Assembly (NCBI GenBank): GCA_050944435.1
Contig: JBMNRB010000011.1
Location: 1 to 64,000 of the forward strand
Length of the DNA: 64,000 nt
DNA from: Ruminococcus_G sp050944435
Lineage (GTDB): Bacteria; Bacillota; Clostridia; Lachnospirales; Lachnospiraceae
Direction: 5' to 3'
The translations under genes were made by a program, and so were the position numbers. The notes beneath the pieces are model-generated. The model was not told where the DNA came from. It did no database searches and worked only from the letters and a program-made list of their open reading frames with translations. Shown here one piece after another: positions 9,078 to 16,785 of this stretch (positions are counted from its first letter, which is position 1; the number at the start of each line of letters is the position of its first letter).

Positions 9078-10034
9078 TTACTGCAGGTCTTCCCAATCCA
9101 GAACTTCACCTGTAAAGATTGATTTTACCTGATCACTTGACAGCTCATCGATTCCACTGTCATTGTTTACAATTACTGCGATACCATCCTGAGCAATCAC
9201 CGTTGCTGTCAGACCCGCCTCCAGCTCACTGTCTTTCAAATCACGGGAAGCCATGCCGATGTCACACAGACCGTCGATGGCTGACTGCATACCTGTTGTA
9301 GAATCGCTCTGCTGTACTTCGATGTTTACATTGGGATTTACTTCTGCATAAGCTTCTTTCAGTTTTTCCATAACCGGTGTTACTGAAGAAGATCCTGCCA
9401 CAACCACATCACCGGATGCTGTTCCGCCTGAGAATGCTTCCACATCTGCAATGGGAATATATCCATTTTCCTCTACCACAGCCTGGCCTTCCTGGCTCAT
9501 GATAAAGTTCATGAAATCTGTAGCTGCTTCACTTAAATCTTCTTTTGTTGCAATGTTAAAGGGACGTACTACTTTGTATGTACCGTTCTCAATGTTTTCT
9601 GCTGTAGCTTCTGCTCCGTCAATTTTAACGGCTGTCACAGAATCATTCAGTGAACCAAGAGAAATGTATCCGATGGCGTTCACGTCGCCTTCCACCGTCG
9701 TCATCATAACGGAAGTACTGTTGGTGATTTTCGCTTCCGGTGTGGTCATATCCACAGTCTGTCCATCCACTTCTTCTTCAATTCCGAACAGTTCCACAAA
9801 AGCGCCTCTTGTTCCAGAACCATCCTCTCTTGAGCAGATGGTAATCGGACCTGACGCACCGCCTGCACTCTCTGTATCTTCTTCAGACGCTTCGCCTGTA
9901 GCTTCTGCTGTTTCTTCTGTAGCTGCGCCTGTATCTGTACCTTCAGCCGTTTCGCTGCTTCCGCCGCCGCAGCCAGCCAGCATCGCACTTCCAACCATAA
10001 CTGTAGTAAGCAACATTACAATTTTTTTCTTCAT
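9078..10034 (-). CDS. pstS: Phosphate-binding lipoprotein PstS, permuted domain order
   Basis: Extracellular phosphate receptor. The signal peptide ends in the lipobox LAGC (Cys22), then a Glu/Thr/Ala-rich linker. After it come ITICSREDGSGTRGAF (about 65-80) and the DFMNFIMSQEGQ segment, and only then, from about residue 208, VVVAGSSSVTPVMEKLKEAY, QQSDSTTGM, DIGMASRDLKD and IFTGEVLDWEDLQ at the very C-terminus. In the Bacillus-type protein the GSSS half comes first. The halves are therefore swapped; I recall the same order in Streptococcus pneumoniae PstS1, so this is a known variant. First gene of pstSCAB-phoU. Confidence 0.95.
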   Translation of the reverse strand: MKKKIVMLLTTVMVGSAMLAGCGGGSSETAEGTDTGAATEETAEATGEASEEDTESAGGASGPITICSREDGSGTRGAFVELFGIEEEVDGQTVDMTTPEAKITNSTSVMMTTVEGDVNAIGYISLGSLNDSVTAVKIDGAEATAENIENGTYKVVRPFNIATKEDLSEAATDFMNFIMSQEGQAVVEENGYIPIADVEAFSGGTASGDVVVAGSSSVTPVMEKLKEAYAEVNPNVNIEVQQSDSTTGMQSAIDGLCDIGMASRDLKDSELEAGLTATVIAQDGIAVIVNNDSGIDELSSDQVKSIFTGEVLDWEDLQ

Positions 10035-10078
10035 AATAAATTTTCTCTCCTTTTTTCATCTTCTATCTTACGCAGTTA

Positions 10079-10134
10079 ATCATACAATATCCTTTGTAAA
10101 ATTCATTATCTCCAACAAGTAAAACATATGTAAA
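10079..10134 (-). promoter_or_regulatory. Candidate Pho box and promoter of pstS
   Basis: Reading the minus strand, TTTACA (10129-10134) and TTTACT (10118-10123) are spaced 11 bp start to start, and a third TTTACA (10095-10100) is 23 bp further, in phase. This matches the PhoP-type array of TT(A/T)ACA direct repeats. A TATGAT -10-like hexamer is at 10079-10084. PhoP control is inferred from the repeats and the gene. Confidence 0.65.
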
Positions 10135-10217
10135 ATTCATTTTAAATAAAAATTTTTTGATTGCCTTTCTTCCCCTCTGCCCTTAAAATGAACGTAGAGA
10201 ACAAGGAGGATTTGATT

Positions 10218-10991
10218 ATGGAAAAATTAAGAGAGAAAAAGGGATTTATCTGCGATATGGACGGCGTCATCTATCACGGCAACATCCTGCTGCCCGGCGT
10301 CCATGAATTCGTCGACTGGCTTTACAAAAACGATAAACGCTTTCTGTTTCTGACCAATTCCAGTGAACGCTCGCCAAAGGAGCTGCAGCAGAAACTGGCA
10401 AGAATGGGGCTGGATGTGGATGAAAGTCATTTTTATACCAGTGCACTGGCTACCGCCAGCTTTCTGAAAAATCAGTCCCCCGGCTGCAGCGCTTACGTAA
10501 TCGGCGCTCCTGGACTGTTAAACGCCCTTTATGAAGCCGGCATCACAATCAATGATGTGGATCCCGATTACGTTGTGATTGGGGAAACCCGCAATTATAA
10601 TTACGATAATATTCTGCAGGCAGTAAAACTTGTGGAAAAGGGCTCACGCCTGATCGGAACCAACACCGATCTCACCGGCCCAACGGAAATAGGCATTGTC
10701 CCGGCCTGTCGGGCACTGATATCCCCCATCGAACTGACCACAGGAAAATCTGCCTACTTTGTAGGAAAACCCAACCCCCTGATGATGCGCACCGGCCTGC
10801 GCCTCCTTGGCGTCCATTCCGAAGAAGCCGCCATCATCGGCGACCGCATGGATACCGACATCGTCGCAGGAGTGGAATCCGGTCTGGATACCGCACTGGT
10901 TCTCTCCGGGGTGACCAGCCGGGAGGATGTGAAATTATATCCCTACCGCCCCAGGCTGATTTTGAACGGTGTTATGGATATTCCAAATTAG
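10218..10991 (+). CDS. NagD-like HAD phosphatase (class IIA)
   Basis: Predicted cytosolic sugar-phosphate or nucleotide phosphatase of the HAD IIA subfamily (NagD / p-nitrophenylphosphatase type). FICDMDGVIYHG provides the nucleophile and acid/base aspartates, FLTNSS motif II, KPNPLMM the lysine, and IIGDRMDTDI the Mg-binding acidic pair. The start at 10218 follows AAGGAGG by 8 bp; an in-frame ATG 19 codons upstream lacks a site. It is divergent from pstS and convergent with tpiA, the only plus-strand gene in this part. The true substrate is unknown. Confidence 0.9.
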   Translation: MEKLREKKGFICDMDGVIYHGNILLPGVHEFVDWLYKNDKRFLFLTNSSERSPKELQQKLARMGLDVDESHFYTSALATASFLKNQSPGCSAYVIGAPGLLNALYEAGITINDVDPDYVVIGETRNYNYDNILQAVKLVEKGSRLIGTNTDLTGPTEIGIVPACRALISPIELTTGKSAYFVGKPNPLMMRTGLRLLGVHSEEAAIIGDRMDTDIVAGVESGLDTALVLSGVTSREDVKLYPYRPRLILNGVMDIPN

Positions 10992-11010
10992 TCGCTTCAA
11001 GCCGAAAAAA

Positions 11011-11062
11011 GGCCATTGCCGAAGATGTAATTCTCACCTCTTCGGCAATGGCCCTATTTTTT
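11011..11062. terminator. Bidirectional terminator between the HAD gene and tpiA
   Basis: A 15-bp perfect inverted repeat (GGCCATTGCCGAAGA and its complement, 11011-11053) has a T-run to the right (CTATTTTTT) and an A-run to the left. It can stop transcripts from both convergent genes. Confidence 0.9.
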
Positions 11063-11066
11063 CCTC

Positions 11067-11816
11067 TTATTTATAGTTTACGATTTTTCCGAAATCCGGT
11101 TTCAGAGCAGCTCCTCCAACCAGTCCGCCGTCGATATCTGCCTGCACAAACAGTTCCGGCGCTGTAGCGGCGTTTACCGATCCGCCGTACTGGATACGGA
11201 TAGCTTCTGCCGTTGCATCATCGTAGATCTCAGCGATGCACTGACGGATAGCCGCACATACTTCCTGTGCCTGTTCCGTAGTAGCTGTTTTGCCGGTTCC
11301 GATGGCCCAAATGGGTTCATAGGCAATAACAGCAGTCTTCGCCTGATCTGCCGTAACATTCAAAAATCCAACCTTTACCTGCTGACGGATAAAGTCCATG
11401 GTAACGCCCTGCTCTCTCTGCTCCAGAGATTCACCGCAGCACATAATCGGTGTCAGACCATGTTCGAAAGCTTTCAGCATTTTCTTATTTACCGTCTCGT
11501 TGGTTTCTGCAAAATACTCTCTTCTCTCAGAATGACCCAGAATTACATACTTAACCCCAGCATCAGTCAGCATGTTGGGTGAAATTTCCCCTGTATATGC
11601 ACCTTTTTCTTCGAAGTACATATTTTCAGCGCCTACCTGAATATTGGTGCCCTTGCATGCCTCAACAACCGGAATAATGTCAATCGCCGGCACACAGAAT
11701 ACCACATCCACCTCATCATTGGCAACCAGCGGTTTCAATGTATTTACCAACTCTACTGCCTCACTGGGAGTCATGTTCATTTTCCAGTTGCCTGCGATAA
11801 TTTTTTTTCTTGCCAT
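11067..11816 (-). CDS. tpiA: Triose-phosphate isomerase
   Basis: Interconverts dihydroxyacetone phosphate and glyceraldehyde 3-phosphate. The 249-residue TIM barrel shows the substrate lysine in AGNWKMN, the catalytic histidine in ILGHSERR, the catalytic glutamate in AYEPIWAIGTGKTAT and the phosphate loop YGGSVN near 210. GAGG precedes the ATG. It is the last gene of gap-pgk-tpiA and is separated from pgk by repeat-rich spacer DNA. Confidence 0.97.
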   Translation of the reverse strand: MARKKIIAGNWKMNMTPSEAVELVNTLKPLVANDEVDVVFCVPAIDIIPVVEACKGTNIQVGAENMYFEEKGAYTGEISPNMLTDAGVKYVILGHSERREYFAETNETVNKKMLKAFEHGLTPIMCCGESLEQREQGVTMDFIRQQVKVGFLNVTADQAKTAVIAYEPIWAIGTGKTATTEQAQEVCAAIRQCIAEIYDDATAEAIRIQYGGSVNAATAPELFVQADIDGGLVGGAALKPDFGKIVNYK

Positions 11817-11852
11817 TTTTCTTATCCTCTTTTCTTTGTTATAATAGCATTG

Positions 11853-12007
11853 CTTCGCCTGCGGCTTGGGTTCGCTAAGCTTTTTCGGGTATGTTCTCCT
11901 GGCCCTAACCTCATGCTTCGCTTTCAGCTTGCATTCGCTAATGGCGGAGAACTAAGTAAACGCTAACCTCACACCTTCGCCTGCGGCTTGGGTTCGCTAA
12001 GCTTTTT
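11853..12007. repeat. Three-copy intergenic repeat between pgk and tpiA
   Basis: A 33-bp unit beginning CTTCGCCTGCGGCTTGGG and ending in GCTTTTT occurs exactly at 11853-11885 and 11975-12007. A degenerate third copy (CTTCGCTTTCAGCTTGCATT...) starts at 11916. Spacing is about 60 bp. The last copy runs into the pgk stop codon. The units are transcribed within the gap-pgk-tpiA mRNA. They look like a dispersed intergenic repeat; no spacer structure typical of CRISPR is present. Confidence 0.85.
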
Positions 12008-13211
12008 ACTTATCATCAGCGGCGGCTACGCCGGGAAGCTCTTTTCCTTCCAGAAATTCCAAGGAAGCGCCTCCGCCAGTGGAAATATGGGTCATTTTGT
12101 CGCCAAATCCCAACTGATTGACAGCCGCCGCAGAATCGCCGCCTCCGATAATCGTCGTTGCGTCGGTTTCTGCCAGAGCTTCTGCCACAGCAATCGTACC
12201 CTTTGCCAGAATCGGATTCTCAAATACTCCCATAGGTCCGTTCCATACCACTGTCTTGGCCGTCTTCACAGCATCAGCAAAAAGTTCAGCGGTTTTTGTT
12301 CCGATGTCCAGTCCCATCATATCGGCCGGGATAGAATCAGAATCTACGATGCTGGTTTCCACCGGTGCGTCGATGGGATCCGGGAATGCGCTGGTGATTG
12401 TGGTGTCCACGGGAAGAAGCAGTTTTTTGCCCAGCTTCTGCGCCTTTTCAATCATCTCTTTGCAGTAATCCAGCTTTTCATCATCTACCAGAGAAGTACC
12501 GATCTGTCCGCCCTTGGCTTTCAGGAATGTATAGGCCATACCGCCTCCGATAATTAAAGTATCGCATTTTTCCAGCAGATTTGCAATAACATTTAACTTA
12601 TCTGCAACTTTTGCTCCGCCCAAAATTGCCACAAAGGGTCTCTCCGGATTGTTTACTGCATTTCCAAGGAAATCAATCTCTTTCTGCATCAGATATCCTA
12701 CTGCACAGGTGTCCACATAATTTGTCACACCCACGTTGGAGCAGTGTGCACGGTGAGCGGTGCCGAAGGCGTCATTTACAAACACATCGCACAGAGATGC
12801 CAGTTCTTTACTGAACTCTTCTCCATTCTTTGTCTCTTCCTTGCGGTAACGGGTATTTTCCAGAAGAATCACCTCGCCGTCTTTCATGGCTTCCACCGCT
12901 GCTTTCGCATTGGGTCCCACTACTTCCGGATCCGCTGCAAACTTTACTTCCTGTCCCAACAGTTCTGAGAGACGTACGGCCACCGGCGCCAGTGAAAGTT
13001 CCGGTTTCGCCTCTCCCTTTGGTTTGCCCAGATGGGAACAGAGAATAACCCGTCCGCCGTCGGCAATCAGCTTTTTGATCGTGGGAAGCGCCGCTACCAG
13101 TCTGTTTTCGTCTGTGATCTTTCCATCTTTCAATGGAACATTAAAATCACATCTTACCAGGACTTTAAGGCCTTTCACGTTGATATCGTCCACAGATTTC
13201 TTATTCAGCAT
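12006..13211 (-). CDS. pgk: Phosphoglycerate kinase
   Basis: Transfers phosphate from 1,3-bisphosphoglycerate to ADP. The 401-residue protein has the N-terminal substrate loop RCDFNVPLKDG, the basic patch SHLGKPKGE, GGAKVADKL, and the C-terminal nucleotide glycine-rich stretch IIGGGDSAAAV. The ATG at 13211 is preceded by AAAGGAGG; the longer frame starting 13 codons earlier would run into the terminator hairpin. It follows gap. Confidence 0.97.
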   Translation of the reverse strand: MLNKKSVDDINVKGLKVLVRCDFNVPLKDGKITDENRLVAALPTIKKLIADGGRVILCSHLGKPKGEAKPELSLAPVAVRLSELLGQEVKFAADPEVVGPNAKAAVEAMKDGEVILLENTRYRKEETKNGEEFSKELASLCDVFVNDAFGTAHRAHCSNVGVTNYVDTCAVGYLMQKEIDFLGNAVNNPERPFVAILGGAKVADKLNVIANLLEKCDTLIIGGGMAYTFLKAKGGQIGTSLVDDEKLDYCKEMIEKAQKLGKKLLLPVDTTITSAFPDPIDAPVETSIVDSDSIPADMMGLDIGTKTAELFADAVKTAKTVVWNGPMGVFENPILAKGTIAVAEALAETDATTIIGGGDSAAAVNQLGFGDKMTHISTGGGASLEFLEGKELPGVAAADDK

Positions 13212-13232
13212 ATCATGCCCTCCTTTTATTGC

Positions 13233-13262
13233 AAAAAAGGTCCGGTCCAATCAGACCGGACC
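13233..13262 (-). terminator. Terminator or attenuator between gap and pgk
   Basis: On the minus strand a 9-bp perfect stem (GGTCCGGTC / GACCGGACC) with a 6-nt loop is followed directly by six U. It lies between the gap stop and the pgk ribosome binding site, so part of the gap transcripts probably end here. This would give gap more mRNA than pgk-tpiA. Confidence 0.85.
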
Positions 13263-13281
13263 CATTTGGATCTTTTATTGC

Positions 13282-14295
13282 TTACGCTAATTCTGCGAAA
13301 TATTTGATGGTACGTACCATCTGGCTTACATATGAATTTTCGTTGTCATACCAAGATACAACCTGAACCTGTGTATCGCCGTTTTCCATCGGAGATACCA
13401 TGGTCTGTGTAGCGTCAAACAGAGAACCGTAGGTCATGCCGATTACATCGCTGGATACGATTTCTTCGTCATTGTATCCGTAAGACTCTGTCGCTGCATT
13501 TTTCATTGCTTCGTTGATCTGATCAACGGTAACTTTTCCTTTTACTACTGCAATCAGGATTGTAGTAGAACCTGTCGGGGTCGGTACACGCTGTGCAGAT
13601 CCGATCAGTTTGCCGTTCAGTTCCGGGATAACCAGACCGATTGCCTTTGCAGCGCCTGTGCTGTTGGGAACAATATTGATTGCTCCTGCACGGGATCTTC
13701 TCAGATCGCCTTTTCTCTGGGGACCGTCCAGGATCATCTGATCTCCTGTGTAGGCATGAATGGTACTCATAATACCGCTCTGGATGGGAGCCAGGTCGTT
13801 CAGCGCTTTCGCCATCGGAGCCAGGCAGTTTGTTGTACAGGAAGCCGCGGAAATAACGGTATCTTCCGGTTTCAGTGTATCATGATTTACATTGTATACG
13901 ATAGTGGGCAGATCATTGCCAGCCGGTGCAGAGATAACAACTTTTCTTGCGCCTGCTTTGATATGAGCGGAAGCTTTTTCTTTGGATGTATAGAATCCTG
14001 TACATTCCAGAACAACGTCCACACCGATTTCTCCCCAGGGAAGTTCTTCAGCATTTGCTTTTGCATAAATTTTAATTTCTTTTCCGTCAACAGTAATAGA
14101 ATCCTCACCTGCTTTTACTGTATCTGCCAATGCATATTTGCCCTGTGATGAATCATATTTCAGTAAGTGTGCAAGCATTTTCGGAGAAGTAAGGTCGTTA
14201 ATTGCCACTACTTCATATCCTTCTGCTCCAAACATCTGTCTGAATGCCAGACGTCCAATACGTCCAAAACCATTGATCGCTACTTTTACTGCCAT
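13282..14295 (-). CDS. gap: Glyceraldehyde-3-phosphate dehydrogenase, type I
   Basis: NAD-dependent oxidation of glyceraldehyde 3-phosphate to 1,3-bisphosphoglycerate. The 337 residues include the Rossmann motif INGFGRIGR at the N-terminus, the catalytic cysteine in SAASCTTNCLAPM (about 153), HAYTGDQ with the catalytic-histidine partner and SWYDNENSYVSQM at the end. The chosen ATG (MAVKVAING) has AGGAGG upstream; the frame is open 35 codons further up without support. Confidence 0.97.
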   Translation of the reverse strand: MAVKVAINGFGRIGRLAFRQMFGAEGYEVVAINDLTSPKMLAHLLKYDSSQGKYALADTVKAGEDSITVDGKEIKIYAKANAEELPWGEIGVDVVLECTGFYTSKEKASAHIKAGARKVVISAPAGNDLPTIVYNVNHDTLKPEDTVISAASCTTNCLAPMAKALNDLAPIQSGIMSTIHAYTGDQMILDGPQRKGDLRRSRAGAINIVPNSTGAAKAIGLVIPELNGKLIGSAQRVPTPTGSTTILIAVVKGKVTVDQINEAMKNAATESYGYNDEEIVSSDVIGMTYGSLFDATQTMVSPMENGDTQVQVVSWYDNENSYVSQMVRTIKYFAELA

Positions 14296-14381
14296 CTTAA
14301 TTCCTCCTAAACATGATATTTGCATATACATATATGATGGATTTCTGCCGAAAAAGTATGTGCAGATATCCACTAAATGAT

Positions 14382-14410
14382 ATTTTACAGAATTTGTCAT
14401 AAAATATCAA
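14382..14410 (-). promoter_or_regulatory. Promoter of gap-pgk-tpiA
   Basis: Minus-strand TTGATA (14405-14410), 17-bp spacer, TAAAAT (14382-14387), leaving about an 85-nt leader before the gap start. No riboswitch-like structure was recognised in the leader. Confidence 0.7.
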
Positions 14411-14444
14411 GTAAAACTTCCGTTGAAAATATTGGGGGTCTTTG

Positions 14445-15239
14445 TCACAATTGTATAAAAACGGGTACATTCCCTTTAAATTCCGTTCGATAACGGAAAC
14501 CGGCTTCTTTCAGAAAATCTCCAATCTGCCGGAAATCATATCCGATCCCAGAAGGATTATGGGCGTCTGAACCCACCGTTACAATGGTTCCTCCCAGTTC
14601 CCTGTATCTTCTGATCACATCATAATGAGGGTTGGGAAAACCAAGACCTTTTTGAAGACCCGCCGTGTTCACTTCTATTCCCCGGCCGTCTTCTATGATG
14701 CAGCTCAATATCGCGTCCAGTATATCGGCATATTCAGTATATCCATACTGTTCCGCTTTATGCACGCCGTACCGCACAACGTAATCGATATGGCCAACCA
14801 CCTGATACCCCTTAAAGGCCCGGATATTCTCCAGAAGGGATTCCAGATAAGCCCGGTATACTTCCCGATCCTCTCTTCCTTCAAATACCTCTGAAAAATA
14901 GGGATCTTTCCCATATACCAGATGAAGAGAACCTATCACAAAATCAAAGGGATAGTCATGGACATATACATCGTGGCGCTCCGCCAGATGGGGCTGCATT
15001 CCGATTTCCACACCAATGCGTATATCCAGTCTGTCTTCGTATTCTTCCCGAAGCGCTTCCATATAAGGAATATATCGGTTTGTATCCAAGATAAATTCCG
15101 GCTCTTCACTGTCCGTATCCATATGATCTGTAAAACAAATGGATTTCATCCCCAGGGAAATAGCCTGATCCGCCATATCGTGAGGATCTGCCTCGCTGTC
15201 TCCGGAAAAAAAAGTATGCAGATGATAATCCGGTATCAT
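14445..15239 (-). CDS. PHP-domain phosphatase, HisJ-like histidinol phosphatase family
   Basis: Predicted metal-dependent phosphoesterase of the PHP superfamily. The 264 residues begin with the metal motif DYHLHTFFSGD (H6, H8), followed by CFTDHMD, a metal-binding glutamate in GVEIGMQ, and SLHLV, GHIDYV and VGSDAHNP further on. No other histidine gene is near, so the histidinol-phosphate role is a family guess. It overlaps mnmA by 4 bp, and is the last gene of the iscR-nifS-nifU-mnmA run. Confidence 0.85.
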   Translation of the reverse strand: MIPDYHLHTFFSGDSEADPHDMADQAISLGMKSICFTDHMDTDSEEPEFILDTNRYIPYMEALREEYEDRLDIRIGVEIGMQPHLAERHDVYVHDYPFDFVIGSLHLVYGKDPYFSEVFEGREDREVYRAYLESLLENIRAFKGYQVVGHIDYVVRYGVHKAEQYGYTEYADILDAILSCIIEDGRGIEVNTAGLQKGLGFPNPHYDVIRRYRELGGTIVTVGSDAHNPSGIGYDFRQIGDFLKEAGFRYRTEFKGNVPVFIQL

Positions 15240-16318
15240 AAGATCGTACCTCCCCCCGCCACGTATTCTCCATCATAAAATACCAGAGCCTGTCCTGGCG
15301 TTGCCGCCCGCTGAGGTTCATCGAATACACAGAGGATCTCATCCTCTCCCGTCCGGGTGACGGTACAGGGCGCTCCTTTATGGTTATACCGGATTTTCGC
15401 CGCTGCCCGGAAAGTTTTTCCCTTTTCCGGTACGTCCATCGCCATAAAGTTCAGCCTGTCCGCCTTTACTTCCGATTGAAAGATTTCATCATTGTCGCCG
15501 ATTACCACTTCGTTTGTTTCCGGACAGATTTTGGTCACAAATACCGGCCGTCCCATGGACAGATTCAGTCCTTTCCTCTGACCTATGGTGTAATGGGTGA
15601 TTCCTTTATGCCTCCCCAAAATCTCTCCCTGAGCGTTGACAAAGTTTCCTTCCGGGACTTTTTTCCCGAGGCTCTCATCAATGAAACCGGCATAATCCCC
15701 ATCGGGCACAAAGCAGATCTCCTGGCTGTCCGGTTTCCCTGCAACGGAAAGTCCCAGTTTTTCTGCCATTTCCCGGATTTCCTCCTTTTTATATGCCCCC
15801 ACCGGCATCAGCGTATGCGCCAGCTGATCCTGAGTCAGGTTATAAAGAGCATAGGTCTGATCCTTTGCCGCCGTCACAGAATTTCGTATGGCAAACCGGC
15901 CGCTGGGAAGTTTTTCCACCCTGGCATAATGGCCGGTGGCTATATAATCTGCTCCGATATCCATGCTTCGTTTCAGGAGAGATTCCCACTTTACATACCG
16001 GTTGCAGGCAATACAGGGATTGGGCGTTCTTCCGTTTACATACTCGCTGACGAAATAATCAATCACCCGTTCCTTAAATTCCTTTCTGAAATTCATTACA
16101 TAGTGGGGAATACCAAGAGCCGCTGCCACACGCCGGGCGTCTTCCACCGCCGACAGGCCGCAGCACCCTCCGTTTTCTTCCTGTATCTTTGACTCTTCCT
16201 CCTGCCATATCTGCATCGTCACGCCGATTACATCGTACCCCTGCTCTTTTAAAAGCCAGGCCGCAACCGATGAATCCACACCGCCGGACATGCCAACCAC
16301 GACTTTTTCTTTCTTCAT
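15236..16318 (-). CDS. mnmA: tRNA-specific 2-thiouridylase MnmA
   Basis: Thiolates U34 of Lys, Glu and Gln tRNAs using ATP and sulfur relayed from a cysteine desulfurase. The 360-residue protein has the PP-loop SGGVDSS (11-17), catalytic cysteines in NPCIACNRYVKW and DSQEICFVPDGDY, and the C-terminal beta domain. Its ATG shares one base with the stop of nifU (TAATG), so translation is coupled. The adjacent NifS is the natural sulfur donor. Confidence 0.97.
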   Translation of the reverse strand: MKKEKVVVGMSGGVDSSVAAWLLKEQGYDVIGVTMQIWQEEESKIQEENGGCCGLSAVEDARRVAAALGIPHYVMNFRKEFKERVIDYFVSEYVNGRTPNPCIACNRYVKWESLLKRSMDIGADYIATGHYARVEKLPSGRFAIRNSVTAAKDQTYALYNLTQDQLAHTLMPVGAYKKEEIREMAEKLGLSVAGKPDSQEICFVPDGDYAGFIDESLGKKVPEGNFVNAQGEILGRHKGITHYTIGQRKGLNLSMGRPVFVTKICPETNEVVIGDNDEIFQSEVKADRLNFMAMDVPEKGKTFRAAAKIRYNHKGAPCTVTRTGEDEILCVFDEPQRAATPGQALVFYDGEYVAGGGTIL

Positions 16319-16761
16319 TAATATTCTTCTTCCTCTTCTTCTTCCCCTTCATGGATATCTGATTTCGGCTTTTCCAGTCCCTCTATCTTAATCCCGTGTT
16401 TTTCCGCGTAATCCCACAGCGCCGCATGAATTGCCTCCTCTGCCAGCAAAGAGCAGTGTACCTTTACGGGCGGAAGTCCGTCCAGCGCTTCCATTACCGC
16501 TTTATTAGTTACTTTCAGCGCCTCTTCAATACTTTTGCCCTTTACCAGTTCCGTCGCCATACTGCTGGTGGCCACGGCAGCGCCGCATCCGAAGGTTTTG
16601 AATTTACAATCCCGAATAATTTGATGATCATCTATATCCAAATAAATTCTCATGATATCGCCGCATTTGGCGTTTCCCACTGTTCCAACGCCGCTGGCGT
16701 TTTCAATTTCTCCTACATTTCGCGGGTTCTGAAAATGATCCATAACTTTTTCACTGTACAT
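16318..16761 (-). CDS. nifU: Iron-sulfur cluster scaffold protein NifU/IscU
   Basis: Scaffold on which Fe-S clusters are assembled with the desulfurase encoded upstream. The 147 residues contain three ligand cysteines, C33 (AKCGD, with Asp35), C58 (TFGCGAA) and C103 (VHCSLLAEEA), as in IscU-type single-domain NifU. A tail of eight consecutive glutamates interrupted only by the final tyrosine is unusual but acidic tails occur in the family. It lies between nifS and mnmA. Confidence 0.94.
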   Translation of the reverse strand: MYSEKVMDHFQNPRNVGEIENASGVGTVGNAKCGDIMRIYLDIDDHQIIRDCKFKTFGCGAAVATSSMATELVKGKSIEEALKVTNKAVMEALDGLPPVKVHCSLLAEEAIHAALWDYAEKHGIKIEGLEKPKSDIHEGEEEEEEEY

Positions 16762-16785
16762 AACGATTCTCCTGTCTGTTTCTTT

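Noticed and set aside
11853..12007. Short CRISPR array
   Set aside because: Only two exact copies and one degenerate, long uneven spacing, no cas genes.
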